Counted from the stretch's first letter, positions 1-7,830 are shown. The stretch is 64,000 bases of DNA from Massilibacillus massiliensis (GCF_900086705.1 NZ_LT575483.1:3264054-3328053); one strand, 5' to 3'. The notes: generated from the sequence alone by a model not told the origin. Numbers and translations are program-made.

Positions 1-1
1 A

Positions 2-886
2 GAATACCATGCAAATGCAATTACTTGCGCAATGTTTTTAACGGCAATGGCAGGAAATCCGCTTTCGGTGGAATTGGCGGCAAAAACGATTGGGATAGAA
101 CTTACCTGGACGTCTTGGGCGGTTGCGGCATTCGTTCCCGGCATGATTTCCTTGATGCTTATGCCGCTCGTTTTATATAAACTTTATCCACCGGAGATTA
201 AAGCAATGCCTGATGCCAAAGGGTTAGCAGAGAAAGAGCTTGAAATCATGGGGCCGATGACGAAAATCGAAAAGATTGTTGCATGTGTGTTCATCGGTGC
301 ATTGACTCTTTGGGCAACTTCTGAAATTACGCAAATTAATGCGACGGTAGTTGCAATGGTTGCAGTTTGTGTTATGGTTATCTTTAATGTTCTGAGTTGG
401 CAGGATATTTTGCAAGAAAAAGGTGCATGGGATACGATGTTTTGGATGGGGTCGTTGGTTGCATTGGCAACGGCTCTTGCAAAATCAGGTTTTATTGCTT
501 GGGTAGCTGACTCGGCTGGTGCGTTAATCGCAGCGGCAGGTTTGTCCTGGCTGGTAGCCTTCTCAGCCTTAATTATTATTTATGTATATGCACATTATGG
601 TTTTGCGAGTGTTACAGCGCATATTAGTGCAATGTATGCTGCGTTCCTTGCAATTTCTGTTGCTGCTGGAGCACCACCACTTCTTGCGGCTTTAGCATTT
701 GCATTTTTATCTAATATTATGATTCCATTAACGCATTTTGGTGGCGCTGCAGGACCGATCATTTTTGGTGCAGGCTATGTAACACAGGGAGAATGGTGGA
801 AATTAGGCTTTATTCTTACCACTTTAAATGTAGTTATCTGGCTAGGCATTGGCGGCGCTTGGTGGAAAGTACTAGGTTTATGGTAA
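2..886 (+). CDS. DASS-family sodium/anion (dicarboxylate) symporter, 3' part
   Basis: The frame is open from base 2, so the gene begins before the window and the ATG at 32 is internal. The visible C-terminal part of about 294 residues is very hydrophobic. It contains the conserved FLTAMAGNPL segment and a late PLTHFGGAAGPIIFGAGY segment, both typical of divalent anion:Na+ symporters (SLC13/CitT/YflS type). The family imports succinate, malate, citrate or tartrate across the inner membrane; the substrate cannot be told from sequence. No terminator follows directly; the next strong hairpin is at 1153. Confidence 0.85.
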   Translation, partial: EYHANAITCAMFLTAMAGNPLSVELAAKTIGIELTWTSWAVAAFVPGMISLMLMPLVLYKLYPPEIKAMPDAKGLAEKELEIMGPMTKIEKIVACVFIGALTLWATSEITQINATVVAMVAVCVMVIFNVLSWQDILQEKGAWDTMFWMGSLVALATALAKSGFIAWVADSAGALIAAAGLSWLVAFSALIIIYVYAHYGFASVTAHISAMYAAFLAISVAAGAPPLLAALAFAFLSNIMIPLTHFGGAAGPIIFGAGYVTQGEWWKLGFILTTLNVVIWLGIGGAWWKVLGLW

Positions 887-979
887 GCAGTAATTCCTTC
901 AAAATGGTTTTAATAGGTAAAAACGATTAATATTGTTAATTGTTCAAAACAAAAACAATTTATTTTAATTATAATACGC

Positions 980-1020
980 TTGACAAACCTATATAAAGAT
1001 CCTATACTATTTATATAGGT
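980..1020 (+). promoter_or_regulatory. Sigma-A promoter overlapped by an 11-bp inverted repeat
   Basis: TTGACA at 980-985 and TATACT at 1003-1008 are 17 bp apart. The arms ACCTATATAAA (988-998) and TTTATATAGGT (1010-1020) are perfectly complementary and straddle the -10 box, which is the usual position for a repressor operator. No coding gene follows on this strand before 2619, so the promoter probably drives a small RNA. Confidence 0.6.
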
Positions 1021-1190
1021 TATACCGAATTGGATTAATGATAAACAGAATAAATACTATTGCAATCTTAATTTTATGACCTGATGTATATCGCGTTTTG
1101 CCTTAAACGCATTCAATTACATCAAGTTACCATAAAACACCCAAAATATAATAAAAGAAAAGCTAGCAGTTATGCTAGCTTTTCTTTTAT
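1015..1190 (+). ncRNA. Candidate small RNA 1
   Basis: The stretch between the promoter at 980-1008 and the terminator at 1153-1188 has no credible gene. It can fold into a two-part hairpin: GATGTA (1083-1088) with TACATC (1118-1123), enclosing GCGTTT (1093-1098) with AAACGC (1105-1110). A 13-codon ATG frame starts near 1039 but has no ribosome site. The transcript would be about 175 nt. The existence of this RNA is inferred from promoter, structure and terminator only. Confidence 0.4.
1153..1188 (+). terminator. Strong intrinsic terminator
   Basis: Perfect 15-bp stem (1153-1167 with 1174-1188), six-base loop, with the T-rich run inside the 3' arm. It ends candidate small RNA 1 and could also stop read-through from the anion symporter. 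Confidence 0.75.
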
Positions 1191-1218
1191 GTATTATACT
1201 GGGAATCACCATTTTAGC

Positions 1219-1247
1219 TTGACAAACACATGTAAAATAGTTAACAT
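1219..1247 (+). promoter_or_regulatory. Predicted promoter of candidate small RNA 2
   Basis: TTGACA (1219-1224), 17-bp spacer, TAACAT (1242-1247). The only thing downstream on this strand is an AT-rich stretch ending in the hairpin at 1331-1397. Confidence 0.45.
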
Positions 1248-1253
1248 ATAAAT

Positions 1254-1397
1254 GCAAATTAATTAAAAATAAATTAAATTTATAATTTGTATTTGTCATA
1301 ATAGCTTCGAATAATTCGATAAAATACACCTATAAAAACACAAAAAGCCGTTAACCGAGTGAGCCTACACTATGTGTTGGCTTTTTGTGTTTTTATA
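1254..1397 (+). ncRNA. Candidate small RNA 2
   Basis: About 145 nt between the promoter at 1219 and the terminator at 1331-1397, with no ribosome site or reading frame. The same transcript could be just a 3'-end antisense to the convergent EamA gene. Evidence is limited to promoter and terminator placement. Confidence 0.3.
1331..1397. terminator. Bidirectional terminator
   Basis: Arms 1331-1349 and 1379-1397 are perfectly complementary over 19 bp (AAAAAGCC core) with A and T runs on both sides, so it works in both directions. It ends the minus-strand EamA gene (stop at 1409). Confidence 0.75.
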
Positions 1398-1408
1398 GAA
1401 TAATTTCA

Positions 1409-2263
1409 TCATCGTGATGGTTTACTGGAATGATATAAAATTGTACTTAAGATAATAATTGCACCAAAAATTTCATCTAATGTAGAAAGTGTCTGAAGAA
1501 CAAGAAAAGCAATTATAATTCCATAGATCGGTTCGAAATAAGCAATTAGCTCTGCAGTATTTTTACGGACATTTTTAAATCCTTGAATGAATACGGTGTG
1601 TGCAGCAATTGTGAAAATTGTCCCTAAAAGCATTAGAAATAGAATTTGATTGATGGTGAAAATAGGTGCCTTTATAAATAAAAAAGGCAATAAAAAAGTA
1701 GTTGTAACAGCCTGCTCATAAAGAGAGATAACAAGCCCTTGATATTGTTTCACACAGGTGTGATTGATCAAAGACAAGACTGCGTACGTACAACCAGCAA
1801 TGCTTCCATACATGATCCCTTGTAATGTTGGATTATCCATAGAAATATTCGGCAAAATTAATAAGATAGCGCAAAATACAATATTTGCGATAAAATTATC
1901 AGTAAGCTTGAGTTCTTTTTTTGCAAAGTAAGGTTCTATAGAACGAGCTAAAATGGGGAAATTTGAAAAGGTCAACATACCAATTGCAATTGTAGAAAGT
2001 GGCACTGACTGAAAAAATACAAGCCAGTGAATAAGAAAGACGGTTCCCATCAAAGCAAGATACATAAAATCAATTTTCTTGGAAAAGTGTTGATCCTCCT
2101 TCGTATGCTTTGAGAAAATGAAGAAAAAGCTTACAGAAGAAAAGATTCTTCCTAGTAGAATTGTGAGGGCCGGCATCGTAATTAGCGTGCCAAACAAGCT
2201 TGAAAATGCAAAGGATAAAACGACCAAGTGGATGTATAGGAAGTTTTTGCTTAACGTTTGCAT
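1409..2263 (-). CDS. EamA/DMT-family transporter
   Basis: About 284 residues with ten hydrophobic segments in two similar halves, the usual plan of drug/metabolite transporters that export amino acids or metabolites through the inner membrane. The N-terminal half includes LLGRIFSSVSFFF and the C-terminal half FEPIYGIIIAFLVLQT, matching the conserved glutamate-proline region of EamA repeats. A longer frame with TTG at 2269 exists, but AAGGAG lies 9 bases before the ATG at 2263, so that start is chosen. Single gene, terminated at 1331-1397. Substrate unknown. Confidence 0.8.
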   Translation of the reverse strand: MQTLSKNFLYIHLVVLSFAFSSLFGTLITMPALTILLGRIFSSVSFFFIFSKHTKEDQHFSKKIDFMYLALMGTVFLIHWLVFFQSVPLSTIAIGMLTFSNFPILARSIEPYFAKKELKLTDNFIANIVFCAILLILPNISMDNPTLQGIMYGSIAGCTYAVLSLINHTCVKQYQGLVISLYEQAVTTTFLLPFLFIKAPIFTINQILFLMLLGTIFTIAAHTVFIQGFKNVRKNTAELIAYFEPIYGIIIAFLVLQTLSTLDEIFGAIIILSTILYHSSKPSR

Positions 2264-2478
2264 AAACAATCACTCCTTAAATTAATATTGTTTATGAAAT
2301 ATTAGCTGTTGTTTATTCCCAGTATAGTAATTTATATTCAATAATCTTAACACAAAAAAAAGAAAAAACAATAGATATGATAAAAACTGTAAAATTCTTT
2401 ATTTTAAGAAAAATCTGTATATTTAAAATTAATTATAATGAAAACCATAATAATTTTAATTTATAAGACAAGAAATGC

Positions 2479-2507
2479 TTGACGAAATTACATAAATGGA
2501 TTATAAT
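2479..2507 (+). promoter_or_regulatory. Promoter of the microprotein leader
   Basis: TTGACG (2479-2484), exactly 17 bp, TATAAT (2502-2507). Transcription would start near 2514, giving a leader of about 105 nt ahead of the small ORF at 2619. Confidence 0.65.
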
Positions 2508-2513
2508 ACATAA

Positions 2514-2600
2514 AAATCAATGAACAGTGTTGGTTTGCTGATTAGAAATCTGAAGGCAAAGATAATGGGCTTTAGAGTCTGTTATTTTTGTCTTTTTATT
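2514..2600 (+). promoter_or_regulatory. Structured leader, copy 1 of a repeated motif
   Basis: The leader contains a CTGAT-agaaa-CTGAAGGCAAA motif (about 2538-2565). It is followed by a G-U-rich hairpin: the arm beginning AAGGCAAAGATAA can pair with TTATTTTTGTCTT near 2583-2595. The same motif occurs at 2963-2986 ahead of a clear terminator. The arrangement looks like an attenuator or riboswitch-type leader, but no known class was recognised. Confidence 0.35.
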
Positions 2601-2618
2601 ATCAAGGAGGTTATTTAT

Positions 2619-2696
2619 ATGAATCCAAAAGCACATTATGGAATTATGGCCATGTTGCTGGCACTTACTTTTGTAACTGCATATATACAAAGATAA
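2619..2696 (+). CDS. 25-residue hydrophobic microprotein
   Basis: The ATG at 2619 follows a textbook AAGGAGG (2604-2610) at 8 bases. The frame gives 25 residues: a short polar N-terminus (MNPKAHYG), a single hydrophobic span of about 15 residues, and a C-terminal Arg. That fits a one-pass membrane peptide. It has its own promoter (2479-2507) and leader. No family recognised; a toxin-like peptide, a leader peptide or a regulator of a membrane partner are all possible. The short length means coding is unproven. Confidence 0.5.
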   Translation: MNPKAHYGIMAMLLALTFVTAYIQR

Positions 2697-2910
2697 TGAA
2701 AAAGTAAGAGGAATTTTGACATTTTAAGAATTGATCAGACGTTAGTGCAGCTCCATGACAAAGAAGATGTGACTGAATCTGTAGAAGATAGATACGAGAA
2801 CTTTAAAATTTTGCTGGAAATAAAGCTGAATACTATAATAAAATAAGAACAAATTTATTAAATTTTAATCATACAAGTTAAGAAGATAGAAATAAAATCA
2901 CGACTTTATA

Positions 2911-2939
2911 TTGACAATTGCCCAAAAAACTAGTAAATT
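2911..2939 (+). promoter_or_regulatory. Predicted promoter of the second motif copy
   Basis: TTGACA (2911-2916), 17 bp, TAAATT (2934-2939). The -10 box is weak. It lies just upstream of motif copy 2. Confidence 0.35.
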
Positions 2940-2945
2940 ATAAAA

Positions 2946-3027
2946 ATATAAATTTAATATATGCTGATCAGAAAACTGAAGGCAAAAGACAACAGGTATA
3001 TCGCCGGTTTCTTTTTGCCTTTTTTTA
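2946..3027 (+). ncRNA. Structured RNA, copy 2 of the repeated motif, ending in a terminator
   Basis: The motif at 2963-2986 is close to that at 2538-2565. Here its 3' part AAGGCAAAAGA (2979-2989) pairs with TCTTTTTGCCTT (3010-3021), followed by a T run: a clear intrinsic terminator. No ORF follows within the transcript. It could be a stand-alone small RNA or an attenuated leader of the YezD-like gene at 3178. The rest of 3030-3177 is AT-rich with nothing recognisable. Confidence 0.4.
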
Positions 3028-3177
3028 ATTCATCCTGATTGAAACATAAAGAAGTTAGAGCAAGTAGAAAATCGAGCGGTATATTGAAATCTAAGAAGTG
3101 TATTATAATTTATAATTTAATCTTATATATTTATAGTATCTTTTGCTTTAATTAAAAATAAAGTTTTTGGTGGTGAG

Positions 3178-3525
3178 ATGAGAATGAGCATATCGGAAGA
3201 GGCTTGGAGCTTGATTGAGAATGAAGTGCTGGATACAGGTTATGGTACGGTAATTCTTACCGTACAAGACGGTTGTCTGATTCAATTTGAAAAAACGGAA
3301 AAATTTCGTTTAGACAATGCAAGCATTGGCAAGAAGAACGAAAAGAGAATCGCACCGACTAAAAAAATTCATGAAAATTTACGCAAGAAGTTGAATGGCT
3401 ATTTAAAAGATATTAAATTTGGACAAATCAGTATCAACATCAAAGACTATAAAATATCACAGATTGAAAAACTAGAAAAACATCGATTTGAGGATTTGCA
3501 GGGCTTGTATGGTGACGGTATATAA
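3178..3525 (+). CDS. Duplicated YezD-like (DUF2292) protein
   Basis: YezD-family proteins are normally about 50-60 residues and end in a DG...QIEKTEKxR pattern. This 115-residue protein has the pattern twice. Residues 17-45 hold GTVILTVQDG with QFEKTEKFRL, and residues 77-105 hold GQISINIKD with QIEKLEKHRF, 59 residues apart. A lysine-rich linker joins them. The family is often found near sulfur-assimilation genes and its biochemical role is unknown; no sulfur gene is adjacent here. The ATG follows GGTGGTGAG. Cytosolic, no membrane segment. Confidence 0.65.
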   Translation: MRMSISEEAWSLIENEVLDTGYGTVILTVQDGCLIQFEKTEKFRLDNASIGKKNEKRIAPTKKIHENLRKKLNGYLKDIKFGQISINIKDYKISQIEKLEKHRFEDLQGLYGDGI

Positions 3526-3578
3526 AAATAAGGCAAATGTACAGTAACGATAAAATTGCTGTACATTTGCCTTATTTT
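3525..3578. terminator. Bidirectional terminator between convergent genes
   Basis: Arms 3525-3544 and 3559-3578 are perfectly complementary over 20 bp, AT-rich outside and GC-rich inside. It serves both the YezD-like gene and the aminotransferase. Confidence 0.85.
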
Positions 3579-3587
3579 GTATGAAAA

Positions 3588-4760
3588 TTATTTTTTTAAG
3601 TCTTTTAATTTTTCTAAACGTTTTGCTGCTTCTTTTAATGTTGTATATTCTTTGCAGAAACAAAAACGCACATAGTTTTTTCCGTCAGGCATATTTTCGC
3701 GATAGAAAGTCGAACCGGGAACGACAGCAACGCCAATTTTTTCTGCAAGGAAGAAAGCAAAGTCAACGTCATCATTATAACCGAAATTTGTAATATCGGA
3801 CATGATGTAATATGCACCATGCGGAACGATACATTTGAATCCGACATCGTTAAGGACTTGTATCATGAAATCACGGCGTTCTAAATAAAAGGCACTGAGT
3901 TCATCATAATATTCTTTTCCGAATTTAAAGGCTTCAGCAATTGCCGTTTGAAGCGGCGCTGCTGCTCCGACCGTCAAGAAATCATGAACTTTACGAATCG
4001 ATGATGTTAATGCAGGGGAAGCAGTGACAAATCCGATTCTCCAGCCGGTGACACTATACGTTTTGGAGACGCTGTTGACAGCAATGGTTCTTTCAAACAT
4101 GTTTGGCAAAGTCCAGATCGGAATATGTTTTGTTCCATCAAATAAAATATGTTCATAAATCTCATCACTGATCGCCAATGCATCATATTTTTGACATAAG
4201 TCAGCAATAAATTGGGTTTCTTCTAAAGTAAATACTTTGCCTGTCGGATTGTTTGGCGTATTTAGAATAATAGCGCGTGTTTTTTCGTTAAAAAGGCTGG
4301 CTAATTTTTCTTTATCAAGTGCATAATCTGGTGCAGACAATGTGATATAACGAGGTGTAGCACCGCAGAGAATCACATCAGCGCCATAGTTTTCGTAAAA
4401 AGGTTCAAAAATGATTACTTCATCGCCGGGATTGATGGTTGCGAGTAAAGTAGCGATCATACCTTCCGTTGCACCGCAGCAAACGGTGACTTGTTTTTCA
4501 GGATCTAGCGTTGTATTGTAATCGCGTTTAATTTTGTCAACAAGTGCATCCCGAAGATCTTTTGTTCCCCAAGTGATTGCATATTGGTTATGATCGTTAA
4601 AAATTGCTTTAGCTGCCGCTATCTTTAGTGCATCAGGTGCCGGAAAGTCTGGAAACCCTTGCGCTAAATTTACAGCTTTATTTGCAGTTGCGACTCTGGA
4701 CATTTCACGAATTACGGATTCAGTAAATTGTGCGGCCTTTAAAGACGTAAAATTTCTCAT
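3588..4760 (-). CDS. Class I/II PLP-dependent aminotransferase
   Basis: 390 residues, full length for fold-type I aminotransferases. Visible landmarks are NLAQGFPDFP near residue 31, the NTPNNPTGK segment near 167, SDEIYEH near 198, and SVSKTYSVTGWRIGF with the presumed Schiff-base lysine K233. The pattern is closest to methionine/kynurenine/aromatic aminotransferases (YbdL type), which transfer amino groups between an amino acid and a keto acid. The true substrate is not certain. A GAAAGG site precedes the ATG. It lies 18 bases downstream of the 2-hydroxyacid dehydrogenase on the same strand, so the pair may interconvert amino, keto and hydroxy acids. Confidence 0.85.
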   Translation of the reverse strand: MRNFTSLKAAQFTESVIREMSRVATANKAVNLAQGFPDFPAPDALKIAAAKAIFNDHNQYAITWGTKDLRDALVDKIKRDYNTTLDPEKQVTVCCGATEGMIATLLATINPGDEVIIFEPFYENYGADVILCGATPRYITLSAPDYALDKEKLASLFNEKTRAIILNTPNNPTGKVFTLEETQFIADLCQKYDALAISDEIYEHILFDGTKHIPIWTLPNMFERTIAVNSVSKTYSVTGWRIGFVTASPALTSSIRKVHDFLTVGAAAPLQTAIAEAFKFGKEYYDELSAFYLERRDFMIQVLNDVGFKCIVPHGAYYIMSDITNFGYNDDVDFAFFLAEKIGVAVVPGSTFYRENMPDGKNYVRFCFCKEYTTLKEAAKRLEKLKDLKK

Positions 4761-4778
4761 TTAAATCAACCTTTCATT

Positions 4779-5738
4779 TTATCTTACTAGATTGTTTGAT
4801 TTTAAGACAGCTTTAATGCTGTTTGCACTAAAATGTAATTTTTCTATTTCTTGCTCAGAAAGCGGGATTTCAAGGACTTTCTCAACGCCAGTTTCAGTAA
4901 TAATAGAAGGTAAGCTGAGGGCAACATCTTTCAAGCCATAGGCGCCTCTTAGTGTAGTGGATACAGGTAAGACACTTCGTTCATTCCATAGTACCGCTTT
5001 CGCTAGGCGGCAGGCACCCATTGCAATTCCATAATTTGTGTAACCTTTAAAATTTAATACATCAAAGGCCGTTTTCACGACTTCTTCTTCTACGAATTTA
5101 CGATCTAAAGGATGATTTGGGCTAAAATATGTATCTAAGCGATCGGCACTGATTCCACCAATGGTGAGTGTACTCCAAGCAGGAAAAGCAGAATTGCCGT
5201 GTTCACCCAACATATAACCTTGCACATCTTTGGCATCAATTTGATAATGATTTGCTACAATTCTTTTAAAACGATGCGTTTCTAGTGTTGTACCAGTTCC
5301 AAATAATCTATATTCAGGATAATCAAAGGAATTGGCAGCTAGGTAAGTTGTAACATCAAGTGGATTTGTGATCATAATAATAGGTACATCTCTAGTATAG
5401 GTAGTAATACCTGTCATAACATCTTTGATGATTTCAATACTGTATTCAGCAAGTAATAATCTGTCTTTGATTAGTTTACCATTGATTGTACCAGTACCTG
5501 CGGCAATAATAATCAGGCGCGCATCTTTACAATCTTCATAGCTGCCAGCCCGCACACGAATATTTGCACTATAATTGCAAGGGGTAGAATGTTCTGCATC
5601 TAATGCTTCGCCGATTGCTTTTTTTTCATTTGTATCAATTAGTACAATTTCAGAAGCCAGTTCAAATGCAATTGCACGATTTAGTACAGCAGAACCAACA
5701 TTTCCTACGCCGATGATTACCAATCTGTTTTTACTCAT
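4779..5738 (-). CDS. L-lactate/L-2-hydroxyacid dehydrogenase
   Basis: About 319 residues of the lactate/malate dehydrogenase family. It has a Rossmann start (VIIGVGNVGSAV, residues 7-18), NPLDV near 125, and GEHGNS with catalytic His180. The usual Asp partner in the LDxxRF motif is Glu here (LETHRF, E153), and the substrate loop lacks the lactate-type QKPGETR pattern, having NGKLIKDR instead. That suggests a 2-hydroxyisocaproate-like or broader 2-hydroxyacid enzyme using NAD(H). The frame extends upstream, but GGGAG precedes the ATG at 5738. The aminotransferase follows on the same strand. Confidence 0.75.
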   Translation of the reverse strand: MSKNRLVIIGVGNVGSAVLNRAIAFELASEIVLIDTNEKKAIGEALDAEHSTPCNYSANIRVRAGSYEDCKDARLIIIAAGTGTINGKLIKDRLLLAEYSIEIIKDVMTGITTYTRDVPIIMITNPLDVTTYLAANSFDYPEYRLFGTGTTLETHRFKRIVANHYQIDAKDVQGYMLGEHGNSAFPAWSTLTIGGISADRLDTYFSPNHPLDRKFVEEEVVKTAFDVLNFKGYTNYGIAMGACRLAKAVLWNERSVLPVSTTLRGAYGLKDVALSLPSIITETGVEKVLEIPLSEQEIEKLHFSANSIKAVLKSNNLVR

Positions 5739-5774
5739 AATAAACAACAACTCCCTATAATAATAATGAAAATG

Positions 5775-5807
5775 ACAGCCAAGATGCTTTTTAGCTATCT
5801 TGGCTGT
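5775..5807 (-). promoter_or_regulatory. Inverted repeat in the leader of the hydroxyacid dehydrogenase
   Basis: ACAGCCAAGAT (5775-5785) and ATCTTGGCTGT (5797-5807) form a perfect 11-bp stem about 37 bases before the start codon. It could be an operator or a leader hairpin; the following bases on the minus strand are only moderately T-rich. Confidence 0.4.
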
Positions 5808-6007
5808 TAAAATACGCAAAAATTTGACCTATAACTCAAAAAGTAGTCTACACCATTACAACTTTGATGTCAACGGTGTTTTCAAAGAATCTACAAGTGT
5901 TTATATATATATTCTTCAAGTAATAAAATATCATATTTATGAAGATACGTACATAGGATATTCAGTTATTATATTTATTATATTAATGAAAGGAATGGAT
6001 AAAACGC

Positions 6008-6439
6008 TTATAGAATCGTATGAAAAAATTTTGAGCAGATATTCAAGGATTCTTGGAATTCTTTGATATCTTTATCTTCTAGTACTTCTAGTTTTTCATT
6101 TAATAATTCTATCATTAGCCGGTCATAAGACTCTAAAATTTCAATTCCGGCCGGTAAAACTGTGATGTTATTATTTCGCCGGTCAATGGGATCCTGTTCC
6201 CGTTTGATTAAACCGTTCTTGCATAATTTATCAATAATGGGTGACATTTGTTGTTTAGAAATTAACAATTTTTCAGATAATTTGGAAATTGTCAGTGTAC
6301 CGTGATCATGTAAAATAATAAGCGCCCAAAAGTGATTTGCCGGAATCGTAATGGGGATTTTATGTACAACTTTTCTATGGAATATTCCAATGCCGTTCAC
6401 AATATTTTCGGCCAAAGATTTCCTCGCAGTATGATTCAT
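6008..6439 (-). CDS. MarR-family regulator, probable repressor of the adjacent RND pump
   Basis: About 143 residues with a MarR winged helix: LTISKLSEKLLISKQQMSP forms the recognition helix and REQDPIDRRNN the wing. It is divergent from the RND efflux genes and separated from them by a perfect palindrome at 6518-6543. A longer frame reaches 6517. The ATG at 6439 fits domain boundaries, although AAAGGAG lies 17 bases away, so the exact start is uncertain. MarR proteins typically bind such palindromes and release on ligand binding; the ligand is unknown. Confidence 0.75.
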   Translation of the reverse strand: MNHTARKSLAENIVNGIGIFHRKVVHKIPITIPANHFWALIILHDHGTLTISKLSEKLLISKQQMSPIIDKLCKNGLIKREQDPIDRRNNNITVLPAGIEILESYDRLMIELLNEKLEVLEDKDIKEFQESLNICSKFFHTIL

Positions 6440-6517
6440 AATGTTTAGTCTTATGGCTCCTTTCGCTATTAAAAATAGATTGACAAATATATATAAATAA
6501 TATACTATAATTATCAT

Positions 6518-6543
6518 AAATAGTAAATAGTTATTTACTATTT
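6518..6543. promoter_or_regulatory. 26-bp palindromic operator between marR and the RND pump
   Basis: AAATAGTAAATA (6518-6529), two bases, TATTTACTATTT (6532-6543): perfect 12-bp arms. Its place in the divergent intergenic region next to a MarR gene makes it the likely operator for both directions. Confidence 0.65.
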
Positions 6544-6654
6544 GCTATGTTTAAGTGAATTAAAACTTGTGATAAATCATCACATGTCTTGCTGATTTTT
6601 TAGCAGGGTATGTGATTTTGTGGGTTTTAAGTATCGAAGGAGGAATCAAAAATA

Positions 6655-7815
6655 GTGTTTTCAGTAAAAAAAATGAAGGCGTATTGTTTTTGTTTGCTTG
6701 CAATCTTGATGCTATCGATCATGGCGGGATGCGGAAATAAGCAGCAAGCAGCTATGGGCGGCAAAGCAGTACCAGTTAAAGTAATGCAGGTAGTTCAAAG
6801 AGATACTCCGATGACGTATGAGTATGCCGGTCAAGTACAGGCAAAAAATGAAGTGAAAATTCAGGCGCGTGTATCCGGTAATATCGTAGAAAAATTAGTA
6901 AATGGCGGTGACATCGTACATAGAGGGCAGCCTCTTTTCAGAATTGATGCACGTCAATACGAAAGTACATTAAACTCTGCACAAGCAAATTTAGCGCAAT
7001 CAGAAGCGACCTTAAGTAATACGCGTTTAGATAGAGAGCGTTATGAACAACTGGTTGAAAGTGATGCACTTGCAATGCAGACTTTAACAGCACAACAATC
7101 TGCAGAAAGACAGAATGAAGCAGCTGTTGAATACAATCGTGCAAATGTAAAAAAAGCATCCGACGATTTACATGATACGGTGATTGTGTCGCCGGTTGAT
7201 GGTCGTATGGACGTAAATGATCTTAGTGTTGGTACTTATGTAACGGCAGGTTCTACGACAATGGCGACTGTTTCATCGACAGATCCTGTTTTTGTTCAAT
7301 TCAGCATGAGTGAAAATGAATATCTGCAATTAGCAGAAAATAATCAAGGTGGAATTGGCAGTGGCTGGGGGAATAATGTTCTTTTAACCTTGAGCAATGG
7401 ATCTGCTTATCCTGTATTTGGGAAAGTTGAGCAGGTAGACAGATCGCTTTCTAATAATAGCGGGACATTGACATTTAAAGCTTCTTTTGGCAATCCAGAT
7501 AGTATTTTGATCCCTGGAATGTTTGGTCGAGTAAAAATTACAGGAGAAACAATTTCTGGAGCAGTTTTAGTTCCGCAGCGTGCCGTACAACAATTACTTG
7601 AGAAAACCTTTGTTACTGTTGTTGGTGAAGAAAATAAAGCTGAATCAAGAGAAGTTAAACTTGGTGCAAAAGTAGGCAGCTATTATATTGTGCAGTCCGG
7701 TGTAACCGCAGCAGATAAAATTGTTGTTGAAGGTTTAACGAAAATTCAAAATGGTGTAGCCCTTGATGTGACAGAGGTGACTCCAGAAGAGTTGCAGTTG
7801 TCCTTCAACTCGTAA
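6655..7815 (+). CDS. RND efflux periplasmic adaptor lipoprotein (AcrA/MexA type)
   Basis: 386 residues. The N-terminus has a lipoprotein signal with lipobox SIMAGC, so the mature protein is lipid-anchored on the periplasmic side. Biotinyl-lipoyl halves flank an alpha-helical hairpin (about residues 97-175), followed by beta-barrel and membrane-proximal domains. The family bridges the inner-membrane RND pump and an outer-membrane channel. GTG start with AAGGAGG 11 bases upstream. The permease gene follows after 15 bases, so they form an operon. Likely controlled by the MarR protein and the palindrome at 6518-6543. Confidence 0.9.
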   Translation: MFSVKKMKAYCFCLLAILMLSIMAGCGNKQQAAMGGKAVPVKVMQVVQRDTPMTYEYAGQVQAKNEVKIQARVSGNIVEKLVNGGDIVHRGQPLFRIDARQYESTLNSAQANLAQSEATLSNTRLDRERYEQLVESDALAMQTLTAQQSAERQNEAAVEYNRANVKKASDDLHDTVIVSPVDGRMDVNDLSVGTYVTAGSTTMATVSSTDPVFVQFSMSENEYLQLAENNQGGIGSGWGNNVLLTLSNGSAYPVFGKVEQVDRSLSNNSGTLTFKASFGNPDSILIPGMFGRVKITGETISGAVLVPQRAVQQLLEKTFVTVVGEENKAESREVKLGAKVGSYYIVQSGVTAADKIVVEGLTKIQNGVALDVTEVTPEELQLSFNS

Positions 7816-7830
7816 GGGGGCGTAGTTTAA

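Noticed and set aside
1039..1080. 13-codon Ile/Leu-rich leader peptide in candidate small RNA 1
   Set aside because: No ribosome site, and no amino-acid biosynthesis gene lies downstream to be attenuated.
5800..6066. 88-codon plus-strand frame between the dehydrogenase and marR genes
   Set aside because: No ribosome site, AT-driven composition, and it overlaps the 3' end of marR; no protein-like pattern.
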